Shown piece after piece: positions 1 to 8,788 of a DNA stretch of 64,000 nucleotides. This DNA is from Sulfurimonadaceae bacterium (lineage in GTDB: Bacteria; Campylobacterota; Campylobacteria; Campylobacterales; Sulfurimonadaceae). The position numbers and the translations under genes are program-made. The stretch covers positions 48,914-112,913 of the forward strand of contig JAQUHB010000003.1 in NCBI GenBank assembly GCA_028683835.1. Direction: 5' to 3'. Under the pieces are notes generated by a model. The model was given only the letters and a program-made list of their open reading frames with translations, was not told the DNA's origin and searched no databases. The stretch's first letter is position 1. Every line of letters begins with the position of its first letter.

Positions 1-593
1 GATGGTTTCGTAAAAAGATCAATTCACTTAAAGATATACAAGGCTTGAAGATGCGTATTCCCGGTCTTGGAGGAGAAGTGTTTACTAAGATGGGCGTCAA
101 TACAATCCTGCTTCCTGCGGGTGAAATCTACACCTCTTTAGAGCGCGGAGTCATCGATGCGACTGAATGGGTCGGACCTGCACTTGATATGCAGATGGGA
201 TTTTACAAAGTCGCACCATATTATTACTCAGGTTGGCATGAACCGGGTTCTATTTTAGAACTTACTTTTAACAAACAATCATGGAATAAGCTTGCAAGCG
301 AGCATAAAGCCATCATAGATCTATGTTCAAGCGATCTCAACTCTTCTATGACAAGCGAGTTTCATTATGAAAATATCCATACTGTACCAAAACTCAAAGC
401 AGAGGGAATCGAATTTTTACAGTTTCCACAGGAAGTGAACATTGCAGGTAAGAAAGCTCTTGAAGCTGTTTTGGCAGAACAATCAGCTAAAAATAAAGAT
501 TTTGAGATAGTATATGCATCCATCAAAAAACATCTTGATCTTAGCCGTGCTTGGTCAGATATAAGCTTACGTCACTATCTCAATATACGTTAA
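1..593 (+). CDS. TRAP transporter substrate-binding protein, DctP/TakP-like (5' truncated by window)
   Basis: This is the C-terminal ~196 residues of a periplasmic solute receptor for a tripartite TRAP transporter. The open frame runs from base 3 with no start, so the gene begins upstream of the window. The visible part has the family hallmarks: an arginine-containing stretch (KMRIPGLGGEVF), then the segment GVIDATEWVGPALDMQMG and GWHEPGSILELTFNK. The GxIDATEWVGP and PGWHEPG elements are typical of the TakP branch, which binds 2-oxo or carboxylic acids. The ligand cannot be fixed from half a protein. No permease genes follow, so DctQ/DctM must lie upstream or elsewhere. Confidence 0.9.
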   Translation, partial: WFRKKINSLKDIQGLKMRIPGLGGEVFTKMGVNTILLPAGEIYTSLERGVIDATEWVGPALDMQMGFYKVAPYYYSGWHEPGSILELTFNKQSWNKLASEHKAIIDLCSSDLNSSMTSEFHYENIHTVPKLKAEGIEFLQFPQEVNIAGKKALEAVLAEQSAKNKDFEIVYASIKKHLDLSRAWSDISLRHYLNIR

Positions 594-594
594 G

Positions 595-611
595 GAGTTG
601 AAATACAACTC
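595..611 (+). other. Small hairpin just after the TRAP receptor stop codon
   Basis: GAGTTG (595-600) and CAACTC (606-611) can form a 6-bp stem with a 5-base loop two bases after the TAA. No T-run follows, so it is a weak terminator or attenuator candidate at best. It includes the only Shine-Dalgarno-like bases (GGAG) in front of the tiny ORF at 624. Confidence 0.3.
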
Positions 612-623
612 GATTATTCAGAT

Positions 624-695
624 ATGGCAATGATTTTGATAGTTATTGTCGTTGTATATGTTAGTTTCAGTTTTTTCGGAGAAAGAGGAAAATAG
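624..695 (+). CDS. Possible 23-residue single-span membrane peptide
   Basis: A short frame starts at ATG 624 and ends at TAG 693-695. It begins MAMILIVIVVVYVSFSFF and ends GERGK, so it is one hydrophobic helix with a charged positive tail, the usual build of a bacterial mini-membrane protein. It fills the gap between the TRAP receptor and the convergent mtfA-like gene. There is no good ribosome site in front of the ATG. The GGAG at 594-597 would suit an ATA codon at 603, which is not a normal start. I do not recognise it and it may be chance. Confidence 0.25.
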   Translation: MAMILIVIVVVYVSFSFFGERGK

Positions 696-703
696 TGTCG
701 AGA

Positions 704-1531
704 TTACTCCAAAAACTCTATCTTATAGAAACCTAAGAGTTCGTTATAAAGGTCAGGAAACTCTTCTTTGAGAGCATTTGGTTTTTCAAAGAAGAGCTCT
801 GTAATTACTGCAAAAAACTCCGCTTCATTGGTACTTGCATAGCTACCAAGCAGTTTGTACTTTCCCCATTCTCTATTTTTGAGTACAACTTTATTTAAGG
901 CGATAAAATTTCTATTCAAACTCCTTGCCCAAGCTTCATATTTTGACGCAGGCATAGGTGGAACACCATCAACTTCTCCATCCATAAAGTCGATCTCATG
1001 CGCAAACTCATGGATGATAACATTGCCATGACTTGGATGATACGCCTCTTTTTTAGCCTCATGCCAACTTAATACAACCGTATCAATAGCAGATTGACCT
1101 TCAAGTAAAAATCGCTCATTTATATAGATGCCGCCGTTTGAACGAATCTCTTTTGAAATAATAGTATTTGGATAGATAATAATTGTTTTGAGATTTTCAT
1201 AACAATTTTCTTTACTTATATGTAAAAGAAGCAAACAGGCATAAAACCCTATAACGATCTTCATCTCCATCGTGACAATGCAATGCACACCGATAAACTC
1301 TTTGGTATTTATAAAAAGCATTATTGATTTTTGAATATCTCTTTGATCCATTTTACTGAGTTTATTGTAATGTGAAATTTTCAAAAGAATTGTTTCATGC
1401 TCTTTTAAAAAAGGAGCATTGAGAATCTTTTGTAATTTTTTCCTTTTATATCGCGAAAAAAGAATATAAAATAAAAAAATACTCATACCGCTTTGAAATA
1501 ATATTATCAATACAGACAAGTAGTAATCCAT
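704..1531 (-). CDS. MtfA-like zinc peptidase (M90 family, DUF980)
   Basis: The protein has 275 residues. It starts with a hydrophobic segment (about residues 4-24) followed by basic residues, so it is probably tethered to the inner membrane. The zinc motif HEFAHEIDFMDGEVDGVPP lies around residue 170 and matches the MtfA signature, where HExxH carries the zinc ligands and catalytic glutamate. Escherichia coli MtfA is a soluble peptidase that binds the repressor Mlc; a sugar-uptake role cannot be assumed in this lineage. The gene converges on the TRAP receptor gene and has its own start after the divergent gene at 1600. Confidence 0.85.
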   Translation of the reverse strand: MDYYLSVLIILFQSGMSIFLFYILFSRYKRKKLQKILNAPFLKEHETILLKISHYNKLSKMDQRDIQKSIMLFINTKEFIGVHCIVTMEMKIVIGFYACLLLLHISKENCYENLKTIIIYPNTIISKEIRSNGGIYINERFLLEGQSAIDTVVLSWHEAKKEAYHPSHGNVIIHEFAHEIDFMDGEVDGVPPMPASKYEAWARSLNRNFIALNKVVLKNREWGKYKLLGSYASTNEAEFFAVITELFFEKPNALKEEFPDLYNELLGFYKIEFLE

Positions 1532-1599
1532 CTTTCTTGCACATCCCCTTTTTAGGCTATAATCGCTTTTGAAAATTATACACGACTCAAGAGATTATC

Positions 1600-2862
1600 A
1601 TGTTAAAGTTATTACTTATTTTATTACCGACGTTCATCTTTGCCTCTACTTATGGAATCTTAATTGACAAAGTTACAGGATTGCCCATGGCTTCCGCCAA
1701 AGTATTTGATACAAAAACTGAAGTCTTAAGCGATAAAAACGGAAGATTTGTTATAAACTCCAATGAGAAGGTTTTACATGTAAAAGCTTATGGATACAAA
1801 CCTTACGGCTTTTTAAATGATACACGTTTTGTTTCACTCAAATGCTTCATCTCTCCCATTCATATACAAGCTCTTTATCTCTCTTTTTGGGGTGCGAGTC
1901 TAGATTCTAAAACATTGCAAAAAATTATGAAGATGATAGATAATAAACAGATCAATGCCATCGTTGTCGACGTGAAAAATGAACATGGTTGGACCTCTTA
2001 TAAAACAGATTATGAAGTTGCAAACAAAATGGATGCATGGACACATAGAACCATCAAAAATATAGATGAATTTATGGCACTTATGAAAGCAAAAAATGTT
2101 TATATGATCGCCCGTGTCGTAGTCTTTAAAGACGATCTGAGAGCAAAAAATTATCCACAGTTTGCTATTCATGATCCAAATGGTGAATTTTATAGTGCTA
2201 AAGATCAGATGGCGTGGATAAACCCCTACAAAACAGAATCTTATGATTATGTGCTTTCCATTGCAGCCGATGCTGCTAAACACGGATTTGATGAGATCAA
2301 CTTTGATTATGTCCGATTTCCTGCTGATAAATCGATTCAATATGGACAAGTAAACAATCAAGAAACTCGTGTGAATGCCATTTCAAACTTTATCCGTGCC
2401 GCACAGACAAAGCTGCGTCCGTATGGCACATTTGTCTCAATCGATACCTATGGAATGGTCTGTTGGGTAACTGATGACACATACATTGGGCATATGATAA
2501 CTTCACTTGCAAAATATGCTGACTATATTTCTCCAATGCTCTATCCATCAGGATTTGCAGAGGGTTCTGCAGGATATAAAAATCCAACAGCATTTCCTTA
2601 TGAGATTATTTATAAAAGTGTAGAAAATATTTATGATCGAATAGAACCAAAAAGAGTTCGTCCTTGGTTACAAGCATTTAGAGATTACGCATTTGATAGA
2701 AGAAATTATAAAGAAGAAGAGATCCAAGCACAGATAAAAGCGTGCAAAGATGCAAATACAAGCGGATGGATGTTTTGGAATCCATCAAGCAAGTATGAGA
2801 CAAGTGATTTTATAAATGTACCATCTCATGAATATCAAGCCCAAAACCGCCAAGACCGATAA
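1600..2862 (+). CDS. Secreted putative glycoside hydrolase (DUF4015) with N-terminal carboxypeptidase-regulatory-like domain
   Basis: A 420-residue exported protein. Residues 1-15 are a signal peptide ending FIFA-S. Residues about 17-75 resemble a CarboxypepD_reg-like beta-sandwich (YGILIDKVTGLPMASAKVF, then NGRFVIN). From about residue 90 the DUF4015 barrel follows: ALYLSFWGAS, INAIVVDVKNEHGW, FDEINFDYVRFPAD, YISPMLYPSGF and SGWMFWNPSSKY. The acidic residues in DVKNE and DYVRFPAD are candidate catalytic or substrate residues. The natural substrate of the family is not established. The last 53 bases overlap the end of convergent ribBA, so both reading frames share this DNA. Confidence 0.85.
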   Translation: MLKLLLILLPTFIFASTYGILIDKVTGLPMASAKVFDTKTEVLSDKNGRFVINSNEKVLHVKAYGYKPYGFLNDTRFVSLKCFISPIHIQALYLSFWGASLDSKTLQKIMKMIDNKQINAIVVDVKNEHGWTSYKTDYEVANKMDAWTHRTIKNIDEFMALMKAKNVYMIARVVVFKDDLRAKNYPQFAIHDPNGEFYSAKDQMAWINPYKTESYDYVLSIAADAAKHGFDEINFDYVRFPADKSIQYGQVNNQETRVNAISNFIRAAQTKLRPYGTFVSIDTYGMVCWVTDDTYIGHMITSLAKYADYISPMLYPSGFAEGSAGYKNPTAFPYEIIYKSVENIYDRIEPKRVRPWLQAFRDYAFDRRNYKEEEIQAQIKACKDANTSGWMFWNPSSKYETSDFINVPSHEYQAQNRQDR

Positions 2863-3838
2863 GCTCTTTTTGTTTTGAAGATGTAATGAGGTTCATACTC
2901 TTTACATGTAAAGATTTGAGTATTTGTGCGCCGATGCCATACTCTCTCATTGACGCACTGACTTCGTGAGCTGGCTTATTAATAAAAACTAAAACCCCAC
3001 TGTTTTGTTTGAGATATTCAATCGAATCGACAAGATGATTATATTTTTGTTGATTTAAAAGCAAATCGATATCTGGTAGAACATTATGCACTTTTACATT
3101 AGAAACAGATCCAACATTATGAAAAACAATCGCCGTATGCTCTATTTTATTATGATCTACAAAACTATATTTTTTTACCTTTACACCAAAAAACTCTATC
3201 TGCTCTTCACCAACTTGAGTGACTAAAATTTCATTTGCAAGTCTATATTCGACGATGTCAGAGATATAAACGATATTTAGATCATGCTCTTTTGCAAAAA
3301 TATCTAAGTCATCACGACGCGCCATCGTTCCATCATCTTTAATGATCTCGCAGATTACAGAACTCTCATTAAGCCCTGATAAACGGCAAAGATCGACTGA
3401 ACCCTCAGTATGACCAGTACGTACTAATGTTCCACCATCCTTTGCAATCAGTGGAAAGATATGCCCTGGTTTTACAAGATCTGTTTTATGACTGATAGGA
3501 TTTGCCAAAATTCTAATGGCCATATCTCTCTCACTCGCAGAAATACCTGTTTTTGCTTCTGCAGCGTCCACTGAAACAGTAAAAGCTGTCTCATGCATAG
3601 ATGTGTTTGAGCTTACCATTGGGTTGAGCTCTAGTCTTGTTGCTATCTCTTTACTGATGGCAACACAGATAAGTCCTCTCGCTTTTGTCGCCATAAAGTT
3701 TACATGTTCAGGTGTCGAAAACACGGATGCATAAACTAAGTCACCCTCATTTTCACGATCTTCATCATCTACCATGATGACCATTTTACCCTTTTTAATA
3801 TCTTCTATTGCTCTTAAAACTCTGTCTATTGGTGTCAT
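2810..3838 (-). CDS. ribB: 3,4-dihydroxy-2-butanone 4-phosphate synthase fused to a degenerate GTP cyclohydrolase II domain
   Basis: A 342-residue RibBA-type protein for riboflavin synthesis. The N-terminal RibB half (to about residue 205) is well kept: MVDDEDRENEGDL holds the acidic metal ligands and RTGHTEGSVDLCRLSGL the histidine region. RibB turns ribulose 5-phosphate into dihydroxybutanone phosphate. The C-terminal RibA-like half keeps REYGIGAQIL and GLGGFGLDI but lacks the cysteine trio (CxxC-type zinc site) and the RVHSEC segment of active GTP cyclohydrolase II. A separate ribA is therefore expected elsewhere. A TATAAT box lies on the minus strand at about 3870-3875. The 3' end overlaps the DUF4015 gene by 53 bases. 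Confidence 0.9.
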   Translation of the reverse strand: MTPIDRVLRAIEDIKKGKMVIMVDDEDRENEGDLVYASVFSTPEHVNFMATKARGLICVAISKEIATRLELNPMVSSNTSMHETAFTVSVDAAEAKTGISASERDMAIRILANPISHKTDLVKPGHIFPLIAKDGGTLVRTGHTEGSVDLCRLSGLNESSVICEIIKDDGTMARRDDLDIFAKEHDLNIVYISDIVEYRLANEILVTQVGEEQIEFFGVKVKKYSFVDHNKIEHTAIVFHNVGSVSNVKVHNVLPDIDLLLNQQKYNHLVDSIEYLKQNSGVLVFINKPAHEVSASMREYGIGAQILKSLHVKSMNLITSSKQKELIGLGGFGLDIHEMVHL

Positions 3839-3915
3839 GAAATCTTCTTTAGATGTAAATTAGTGGGTGATTATATTCAAACTAAGCTAAAAAGGATTAT
3901 AAAACAAAAATCTAC

Positions 3916-3944
3916 TTGACAATATTGTTATATTTACATATAAT
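3916..3944 (+). promoter_or_regulatory. Full-consensus sigma-70 promoter for the tRNA pair
   Basis: TTGACA at 3916-3921 and TATAAT at 3939-3944 are both perfect and separated by exactly 17 bases. Transcription should start near 3951, about 33 bases before tRNA-fMet. A perfect -35 box stands out here because most other promoters in the window show only a TATAAT box. Confidence 0.85.
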
Positions 3945-3983
3945 TTCGGCCCAACAACAGGTTCGTCTTGTCGTGGAAAGTAT

Positions 3984-4060
<77 letters not shown>

Positions 4061-4079
4061 ACTTAAAATTGTTAATCAT

Positions 4080-4154
4080 TGGGGTGTCGCCAAGCGGTAA
4101 GGCCTCGGTTTTTGGTACCGATATTCAGGGGTTCGAATCCCTTCACCCCATCCA
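4080..4154 (+). tRNA. tRNA-Gln (TTG anticodon)
   Basis: A 75-base cloverleaf with encoded CCA. The acceptor TGGGGTG pairs with CACCCCA, leaving the weak U1-A72 pair usual for tRNA-Gln. The anticodon loop TTTTGGT reads TTG, decoding CAA and, by wobble, CAG. The T-arm is GGGGTTCGAATCCC. Confidence 0.96.
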
Positions 4155-4303
4155 CTTCTATAGAAATCCTTTTTTTCTTCTTACAATCTAAAACTTTGAA
4201 CTTTCACTTCACCTCTTATAAAAGATACTAATTAGATTTTATTATAAACATACTATTTGATTCAATTTAAGTTACAATAGTTTTTCTCATCTAAGGATTG
4301 ACT

Positions 4304-5584
4304 ATGAAAAATAGTATTACTATGATTGATAATAGAACTGGTAAAAGTTATGAATTTGATATTTTAGAAGCAACACGTGGTCCCAATGTTGTGAATATCT
4401 CATCATTTTTTGCACAGACAGGAATGTTTACTTTTGATAACGGATATACATCAACTGCGAGTTGTAAATCGGATATCACATTTATAGACGGAGAAAAAGG
4501 TGAGCTAAGATATCGTGGTATTGAGATTGAAAAACTGGCCTTGAACCATAGCTACCTTGATGTTTGTTATCTACTCTTGAATTCAAGATTACCAACAGAG
4601 CAAGAATCTTTAGAGTTTGATTTAGAACTGCGCCACCGCTCATTTTTACATGAAGGGCTACGACATCTTTTTCAAGCTTTTCCTTCCGATGCTCATCCTA
4701 TGGCAACCCTTTCTTCAGCCACTTCTGCCCTCTCTACTTTTTATTTCTCACATTTAGAGATCTGTAAAGAAAATGAGTATCAAGAGATGGCCAGAAGGAT
4801 CATCGCAAAAATACCGACTATCGCAGCCTTTGCATACAGACACTCTATCGGCGCTCCATTTATTCAGCCAGATATCAATAGAAGTTTTACTGAGAACTTT
4901 TTATATATGTTGCGAGCTTATCCTGGAGGTAAAATGCATCGTGGTGTCCATGGAGAAGAGAAGATAAAAGAGATAGAGATAAAAGCACTCGACACAATCT
5001 TTACTCTTCATGCAGACCATGAACAAAACGCTTCAACAACCACGGTTAGAGGTGTGGCTTCAACCGGTGCACATCCGTATGTTGCAATCAGTTCCGGCAT
5101 CTCGGCACTTTGGGGAAGAGCACATGGAGGCGCCAATGAATCTGTTGTTGCACAACTTGAAATGATAGGAAGTGTGGAAAATGTAGATACCTATATAGAG
5201 CGTGCAAAAGACCCAAATGATCCATTTAGACTTATGGGATTTGGTCATCGTGTCTATAAAAATTACGATCCAAGAGCAAAAATATTAAAAACACTGCAAG
5301 ACCAACTCAAAGATGAACTCAATATAGATTCAAATCTTTTAAAAATAGCACATAAAATAGAAACGATAGCGCTCAGTGATGAATATTTTATTAGTAGAAA
5401 GTTATATCCAAATATAGACTTTTATTCAGGCATTATCCTAACTGCCCTCAAGATACCTACATCTATGTTTACACCTGTTTTTGTCATTGGCAGAACTGTG
5501 GGATGGATAACACAGTGGATAGAGTTTAAAAAAGATAAAGATGCAAAAATCACTCGTCCTCGCCAGCTCTATTTAGGAGATTAA
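4304..5584 (+). CDS. gltA: Citrate synthase
   Basis: A 426-residue type I (hexameric-type) citrate synthase that condenses oxaloacetate and acetyl-CoA. The N-terminal beta-rich domain ([20 protein letters not shown]) is typical of the Gram-negative NADH-responsive class. The catalytic set is visible: histidine in [14 protein letters not shown], histidine in [15 protein letters not shown] and aspartate in NIDFYSG. I chose ATG 4304 because AAGGA at 4293-4297 lies six bases before it; an upstream TTG at 4298 is too close. A TACAAT -10 box lies at 4273-4278. The gene stands alone. Together with the oadGA genes it indicates a citrate-cycle metabolism with oxaloacetate exchange. Confidence 0.95.
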   Translation: MKNSITMIDNRTGKSYEFDILEATRGPNVVNISSFFAQTGMFTFDNGYTSTASCKSDITFIDGEKGELRYRGIEIEKLALNHSYLDVCYLLLNSRLPTEQESLEFDLELRHRSFLHEGLRHLFQAFPSDAHPMATLSSATSALSTFYFSHLEICKENEYQEMARRIIAKIPTIAAFAYRHSIGAPFIQPDINRSFTENFLYMLRAYPGGKMHRGVHGEEKIKEIEIKALDTIFTLHADHEQNASTTTVRGVASTGAHPYVAISSGISALWGRAHGGANESVVAQLEMIGSVENVDTYIERAKDPNDPFRLMGFGHRVYKNYDPRAKILKTLQDQLKDELNIDSNLLKIAHKIETIALSDEYFISRKLYPNIDFYSGIILTALKIPTSMFTPVFVIGRTVGWITQWIEFKKDKDAKITRPRQLYLGD

Positions 5585-5696
5585 CTTTGTAGGACTATTC
5601 CTGCGAAGACAAATATCTTAAGAAAGATAAGCTACAATTCCACTTTTAGAACTCCACACAATATAAATCAATAATTTTCATTCCAAGGAAAAATAG

Positions 5697-6506
5697 ATGA
5701 AACAATCGATATTAATAGCCATGACAGTTCTCCTTTTTACGGGATGTATGCCACAATCAACACCACAGCCACCTCAAGCATCTTGTCTCAATAGTGCACA
5801 GTTAAGTAATTACGGTTATGACTCTCTTGCACGTGTAGCAAATCTACTTCGTGAAGATAAAAAAAATATTGATACTTTCGATGGATTTATCAGTGCGATG
5901 AAAGTCACTGTCAATAACTATGCAACTATGATAAAATCAAGTGTTTACATCAGTAATGTTGTAAGATTTCTACCTATTCCATACGCTGGAGAGATTTCCA
6001 ATACAACAAAACTGATTTCAAAAACTGCACTTCATCTTAGCGTTGCAGCCGATGCATTGGATCATTACAAAAAAAGTTCAGCATCTTTCTTGGATAGCTT
6101 TGACAAACTGAGTCCTAATACGGTACAACCTGCTGAATTGGCTAGATTGGCAACTTTTGCTGATTCTGTCTTGTTGCGTGATGCACGAAATTTACAAGTA
6201 TCTTTAAAACAAATATCAGAGTCTACAGGGATGATGGCGGCAACAACGCAAAGTATAGCGGATGCACTCGATACTACAGGGAATTATTTCTCTCAGGCAA
6301 AAAATTATGTAGGATTTTCAAAAACTTCGGCAGCTGCTTCCACTTCGGATAAAACGAAAGTCAATGAAAATAGAAATTCTATCAATGCTCGAATGATGCA
6401 GTTAAATCAAAAAATCACTCTTCTTGAACACAGCGCAGATACCAACCGTCTCAATATTGAAAAAGCTCGTATCTATACTGATCTAGCAGTACAACTAAGT
6501 CAATAA
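5697..6506 (+). CDS. Hypothetical lipoprotein
   Basis: A 269-residue protein beginning with a lipoprotein signal peptide. The lipobox is LFTGC, with the acylated cysteine at residue 17, followed by a Pro/Gln-rich spacer. The body is mostly helical, with a hydrophobic stretch near residues 80-105 and a long helical C-terminus (NARMMQLNQKITLLEHSAD). This suggests a coiled-coil or bundle protein in the periplasm. AAGGAA about nine bases before the ATG and a TACAAT box at 5633-5638 support the start. I do not recognise the family. It converges with the next gene five bases later. Confidence 0.8.
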   Translation: MKQSILIAMTVLLFTGCMPQSTPQPPQASCLNSAQLSNYGYDSLARVANLLREDKKNIDTFDGFISAMKVTVNNYATMIKSSVYISNVVRFLPIPYAGEISNTTKLISKTALHLSVAADALDHYKKSSASFLDSFDKLSPNTVQPAELARLATFADSVLLRDARNLQVSLKQISESTGMMAATTQSIADALDTTGNYFSQAKNYVGFSKTSAAASTSDKTKVNENRNSINARMMQLNQKITLLEHSADTNRLNIEKARIYTDLAVQLSQ

Positions 6507-6511
6507 AAGAC

Positions 6512-6913
6512 TTAGATGTTTAAAATAAGTGATCCCACACCTTTAGACATAGTTCCTAGTGGAATTTTAATCCCCTCTTTCATGTGATCTGCGAAAATAC
6601 GATTAAGCCAAACTCTATTGGTTTGTATTTTTTGAAGAATCAAATATTCTTTGTTATCTACCGTAAGTGTCATATATGAACCAATGACAATAGAGAGTTT
6701 TTGTGTCTCTCCTTCAGGTGCAAGAATAAAACTCAAGTTTTTTTTCGTTGTATCTACAGTAGCATTCTCAACAGTACCATATCCTCTAGCCTGAAAGTAA
6801 AGAGAAACAGCAGAAGTTAAAACTTTAGAACGAAAAGAATCCATTGTAGAAAGATCCGTCGCTTGGAGAGATCCAACGAGAAGAAACAGTATTAAAGCAA
6901 AGCGTTTAAGCAT
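6512..6913 (-). CDS. Hypothetical exported protein
   Basis: About 133 residues with a clear Sec signal peptide (residues 1-18, ending SLQAT). The mature part is a small alpha/beta protein ending MSKGVGSLILNI, without cysteines or known motifs. ATG 6913 is preferred over TTG 6916 because AAGGA sits six bases upstream of the ATG. I cannot assign a function. It is divergent from the Bcr/CflA pump at 6988. Confidence 0.7.
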   Translation of the reverse strand: MLKRFALILFLLVGSLQATDLSTMDSFRSKVLTSAVSLYFQARGYGTVENATVDTTKKNLSFILAPEGETQKLSIVIGSYMTLTVDNKEYLILQKIQTNRVWLNRIFADHMKEGIKIPLGTMSKGVGSLILNI

Positions 6914-6987
6914 CAAATATCCTTATTTTTGAGGCGAATTATATCTTTATTCCTACCCAAAGTGATAAGAATGGATATAATCCTTTT

Positions 6988-8145
6988 ATGAAAACTACTA
7001 ACAATTACACACTTCTTATAGTCTTACTTGCTCTTCTCACTTCCGTAACACCACTCTCCATTGACACATATCTGCCCTCGATGCCCGACATCGCGAGATC
7101 TTTACATGTAGATATCAGCAAAATCGAGGTGACCATAAGTATTTTCTTGATCTCCTTTGCCTTAGGTCAACTCTTTGGAGGAGCGCTCTCCGATAGATAT
7201 GGCAGAAAAAAAATCGCTCTTATAGGTCTGAGTATTTTCACTTTAGCAAACTTTGCGCTTTATTTTTCTGCCTCACTGCAAGAACTTTATATCTTTCGTG
7301 CGATTCAAGCATTTTCAGGGGGATTGGCCATCGTAAACTCTTCTGCTATGGTAAGAGATATTTTTCACGGCAAAGAAGCGGCAAAAGCTTTCTCGTCCAT
7401 CGCATCGATCACAATGTTAGCACCTATGATTGCACCATCACTGGGAGCTTTAATCATCTCTTATTTTCAATGGAATTACATATTTTTATTTTTAGGGTTA
7501 TATTCTTTCTTCGTCTTAGTTGCACTTTCGTTTAACTTAGTTGAAACTGGCACACCTACAAAATCGAAGGTCTTAGAAGCTTATAAAAGGGTTTTAACCC
7601 ACAAAGATGCGCTCGGATTTATCATCGCTCTCTCATTTGGATTTTCAGGAATGTTTATATTTATCGAGAAATCAAGCTTTATCTATATAGAATATTTTGG
7701 TGTTTCAAAACAACTTTTTCCTTTTCTTTTTGGAGCCAATGTTTTCGTAATGATTTTACTTACTCGATACAATATCAAACTAGTAGAACGATATGAACCA
7801 AAAAATATTTTAAGAGTTGGACTTTTTATTCAATTTTCTGCGGGAATCATCCTCTCTATTATTACATTTACAGCTCCAAATTTAATTGCTGTTACTTTCA
7901 TGATGACCATTTATGTCGGTATTTTAGGAATAATTTTCGGTAATGGAATTGCTACGGCATTAGAGTATTTTAAAAATGATAGCGGTATTGCAAACTCTGT
8001 TATTGGAGTTACAGAATTCACAATTGCCGGTTTTATTGGATTTTTGGCATCTCTGATACACACAGCAGAATTAACACCTATCTTTATTATGATGAGTATT
8101 ACTTCCTTGTTTGCTCTCTTAGCCCTTAAAATAAAATCTAACTAA
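6988..8145 (+). CDS. Bcr/CflA-family multidrug efflux MFS transporter
   Basis: A 385-residue inner-membrane protein with about twelve membrane spans, the normal length for this family of proton-driven drug exporters. The N-terminal PLSIDTYLPSMPDIA is the Bcr/CflA signature in helix 1, and GGALSDRYGRKK is the MFS loop 2-3 motif. AFSGGLAIVNSSAMVRD in helix 4 and APMIAPSLGALI in helix 5 also match. The substrate is unknown; the family handles bicyclomycin, chloramphenicol and others. It stands alone between an exported protein and a glycine-zipper protein. Confidence 0.9.
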   Translation: MKTTNNYTLLIVLLALLTSVTPLSIDTYLPSMPDIARSLHVDISKIEVTISIFLISFALGQLFGGALSDRYGRKKIALIGLSIFTLANFALYFSASLQELYIFRAIQAFSGGLAIVNSSAMVRDIFHGKEAAKAFSSIASITMLAPMIAPSLGALIISYFQWNYIFLFLGLYSFFVLVALSFNLVETGTPTKSKVLEAYKRVLTHKDALGFIIALSFGFSGMFIFIEKSSFIYIEYFGVSKQLFPFLFGANVFVMILLTRYNIKLVERYEPKNILRVGLFIQFSAGIILSIITFTAPNLIAVTFMMTIYVGILGIIFGNGIATALEYFKNDSGIANSVIGVTEFTIAGFIGFLASLIHTAELTPIFIMMSITSLFALLALKIKSN

Positions 8146-8166
8146 ACATTGTTTTTTTATCTTGTG

Positions 8167-8172
8167 TATAAT
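8167..8172 (+). promoter_or_regulatory. -10 box of the glycine-zipper gene
   Basis: TATAAT preceded by TGTG gives an extended -10, 22 bases before the ATG at 8194. AAGGAG at 8181-8186 is the ribosome site. No -35 box is evident. Confidence 0.55.
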
Positions 8173-8193
8173 TTCAAATAAAGGAGATTACTT

Positions 8194-8676
8194 ATGAAAA
8201 ATAAAATTTTAGTAACCTTATGTACATTATTACTTAGCGTGGGACTTCAAGCTCGAGATATAGATGGAAGTGCAGTTCTTGGCAGTATGATAGGCGCAGG
8301 TGTCGGTTCTGCTGTTGGATCAGCAATAGGCGGTACAAATGGTGCAATCATTGGTGGAGGACTTGGTGGAGCACTTGGTGCAGCAGCTGGATCTAGAGAT
8401 GATTCTTCAAGGGATAGAGGTGTCATATACGATAGAAATTCTCAACCCATAAGAACAGTAAATGTAGTACATACTAATGATCGTTATTACGATGAACCTA
8501 TAGAATATAATAGACAACATCGTTATCATAGAGCGATATATTATAGTCATAGAGATAATCGTCGTGATTACTATAGAGACGACCGTCATGATGACCGTGA
8601 CCAATATAGAGATGACCGCCGTGAAGAGCGTGATCATCGTAGAGATGACGACAGAGATCGTCGCGATCGTCACTAA
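8194..8676 (+). CDS. Exported glycine-zipper protein with Arg/Asp-rich tail
   Basis: A 160-residue protein in three parts. Residues 1-20 are a signal peptide. Residues about 25-67 are a glycine zipper with GxxxG repeats (MIGAGVGSAVGSAIGG, then GGGLGGALGAAAG), the kind that packs in membranes. From about residue 95 the chain is almost only Arg, Asp, His and Tyr, with repeated YRDD, RRDD and DDRD units, a dense polyampholyte. Glycine-zipper proteins of this build occur in outer-membrane or periplasmic contexts, but no function is known for this one. The tail DNA is a set of imperfect GAY-CGY repeats and could vary in length by slippage. Confidence 0.75.
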   Translation: MKNKILVTLCTLLLSVGLQARDIDGSAVLGSMIGAGVGSAVGSAIGGTNGAIIGGGLGGALGAAAGSRDDSSRDRGVIYDRNSQPIRTVNVVHTNDRYYDEPIEYNRQHRYHRAIYYSHRDNRRDYYRDDRHDDRDQYRDDRREERDHRRDDDRDRRDRH

Positions 8677-8788
8677 AACTTCATTCGTACAATTTTAAAT
8701 TAAAATTTTTTATAGATTAATTTACTCAAAAATCCTCTTAAAAGATTTACTATCTTCATGGAGGATCTACACAATTACTTTATTGCTC

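Noticed and set aside
1900..2361. Minus-strand 153-codon frame opposite the DUF4015 gene
   Set aside because: It has no start context, and its composition follows from the opposite strand, whose gene has clear domains.
8407..8673. Minus-strand 88-codon frame rich in Ile, Thr and Val
   Set aside because: It is a shadow of the Arg/Asp repeat tail on the plus strand. The Ile/Thr/Val pattern is its complement.
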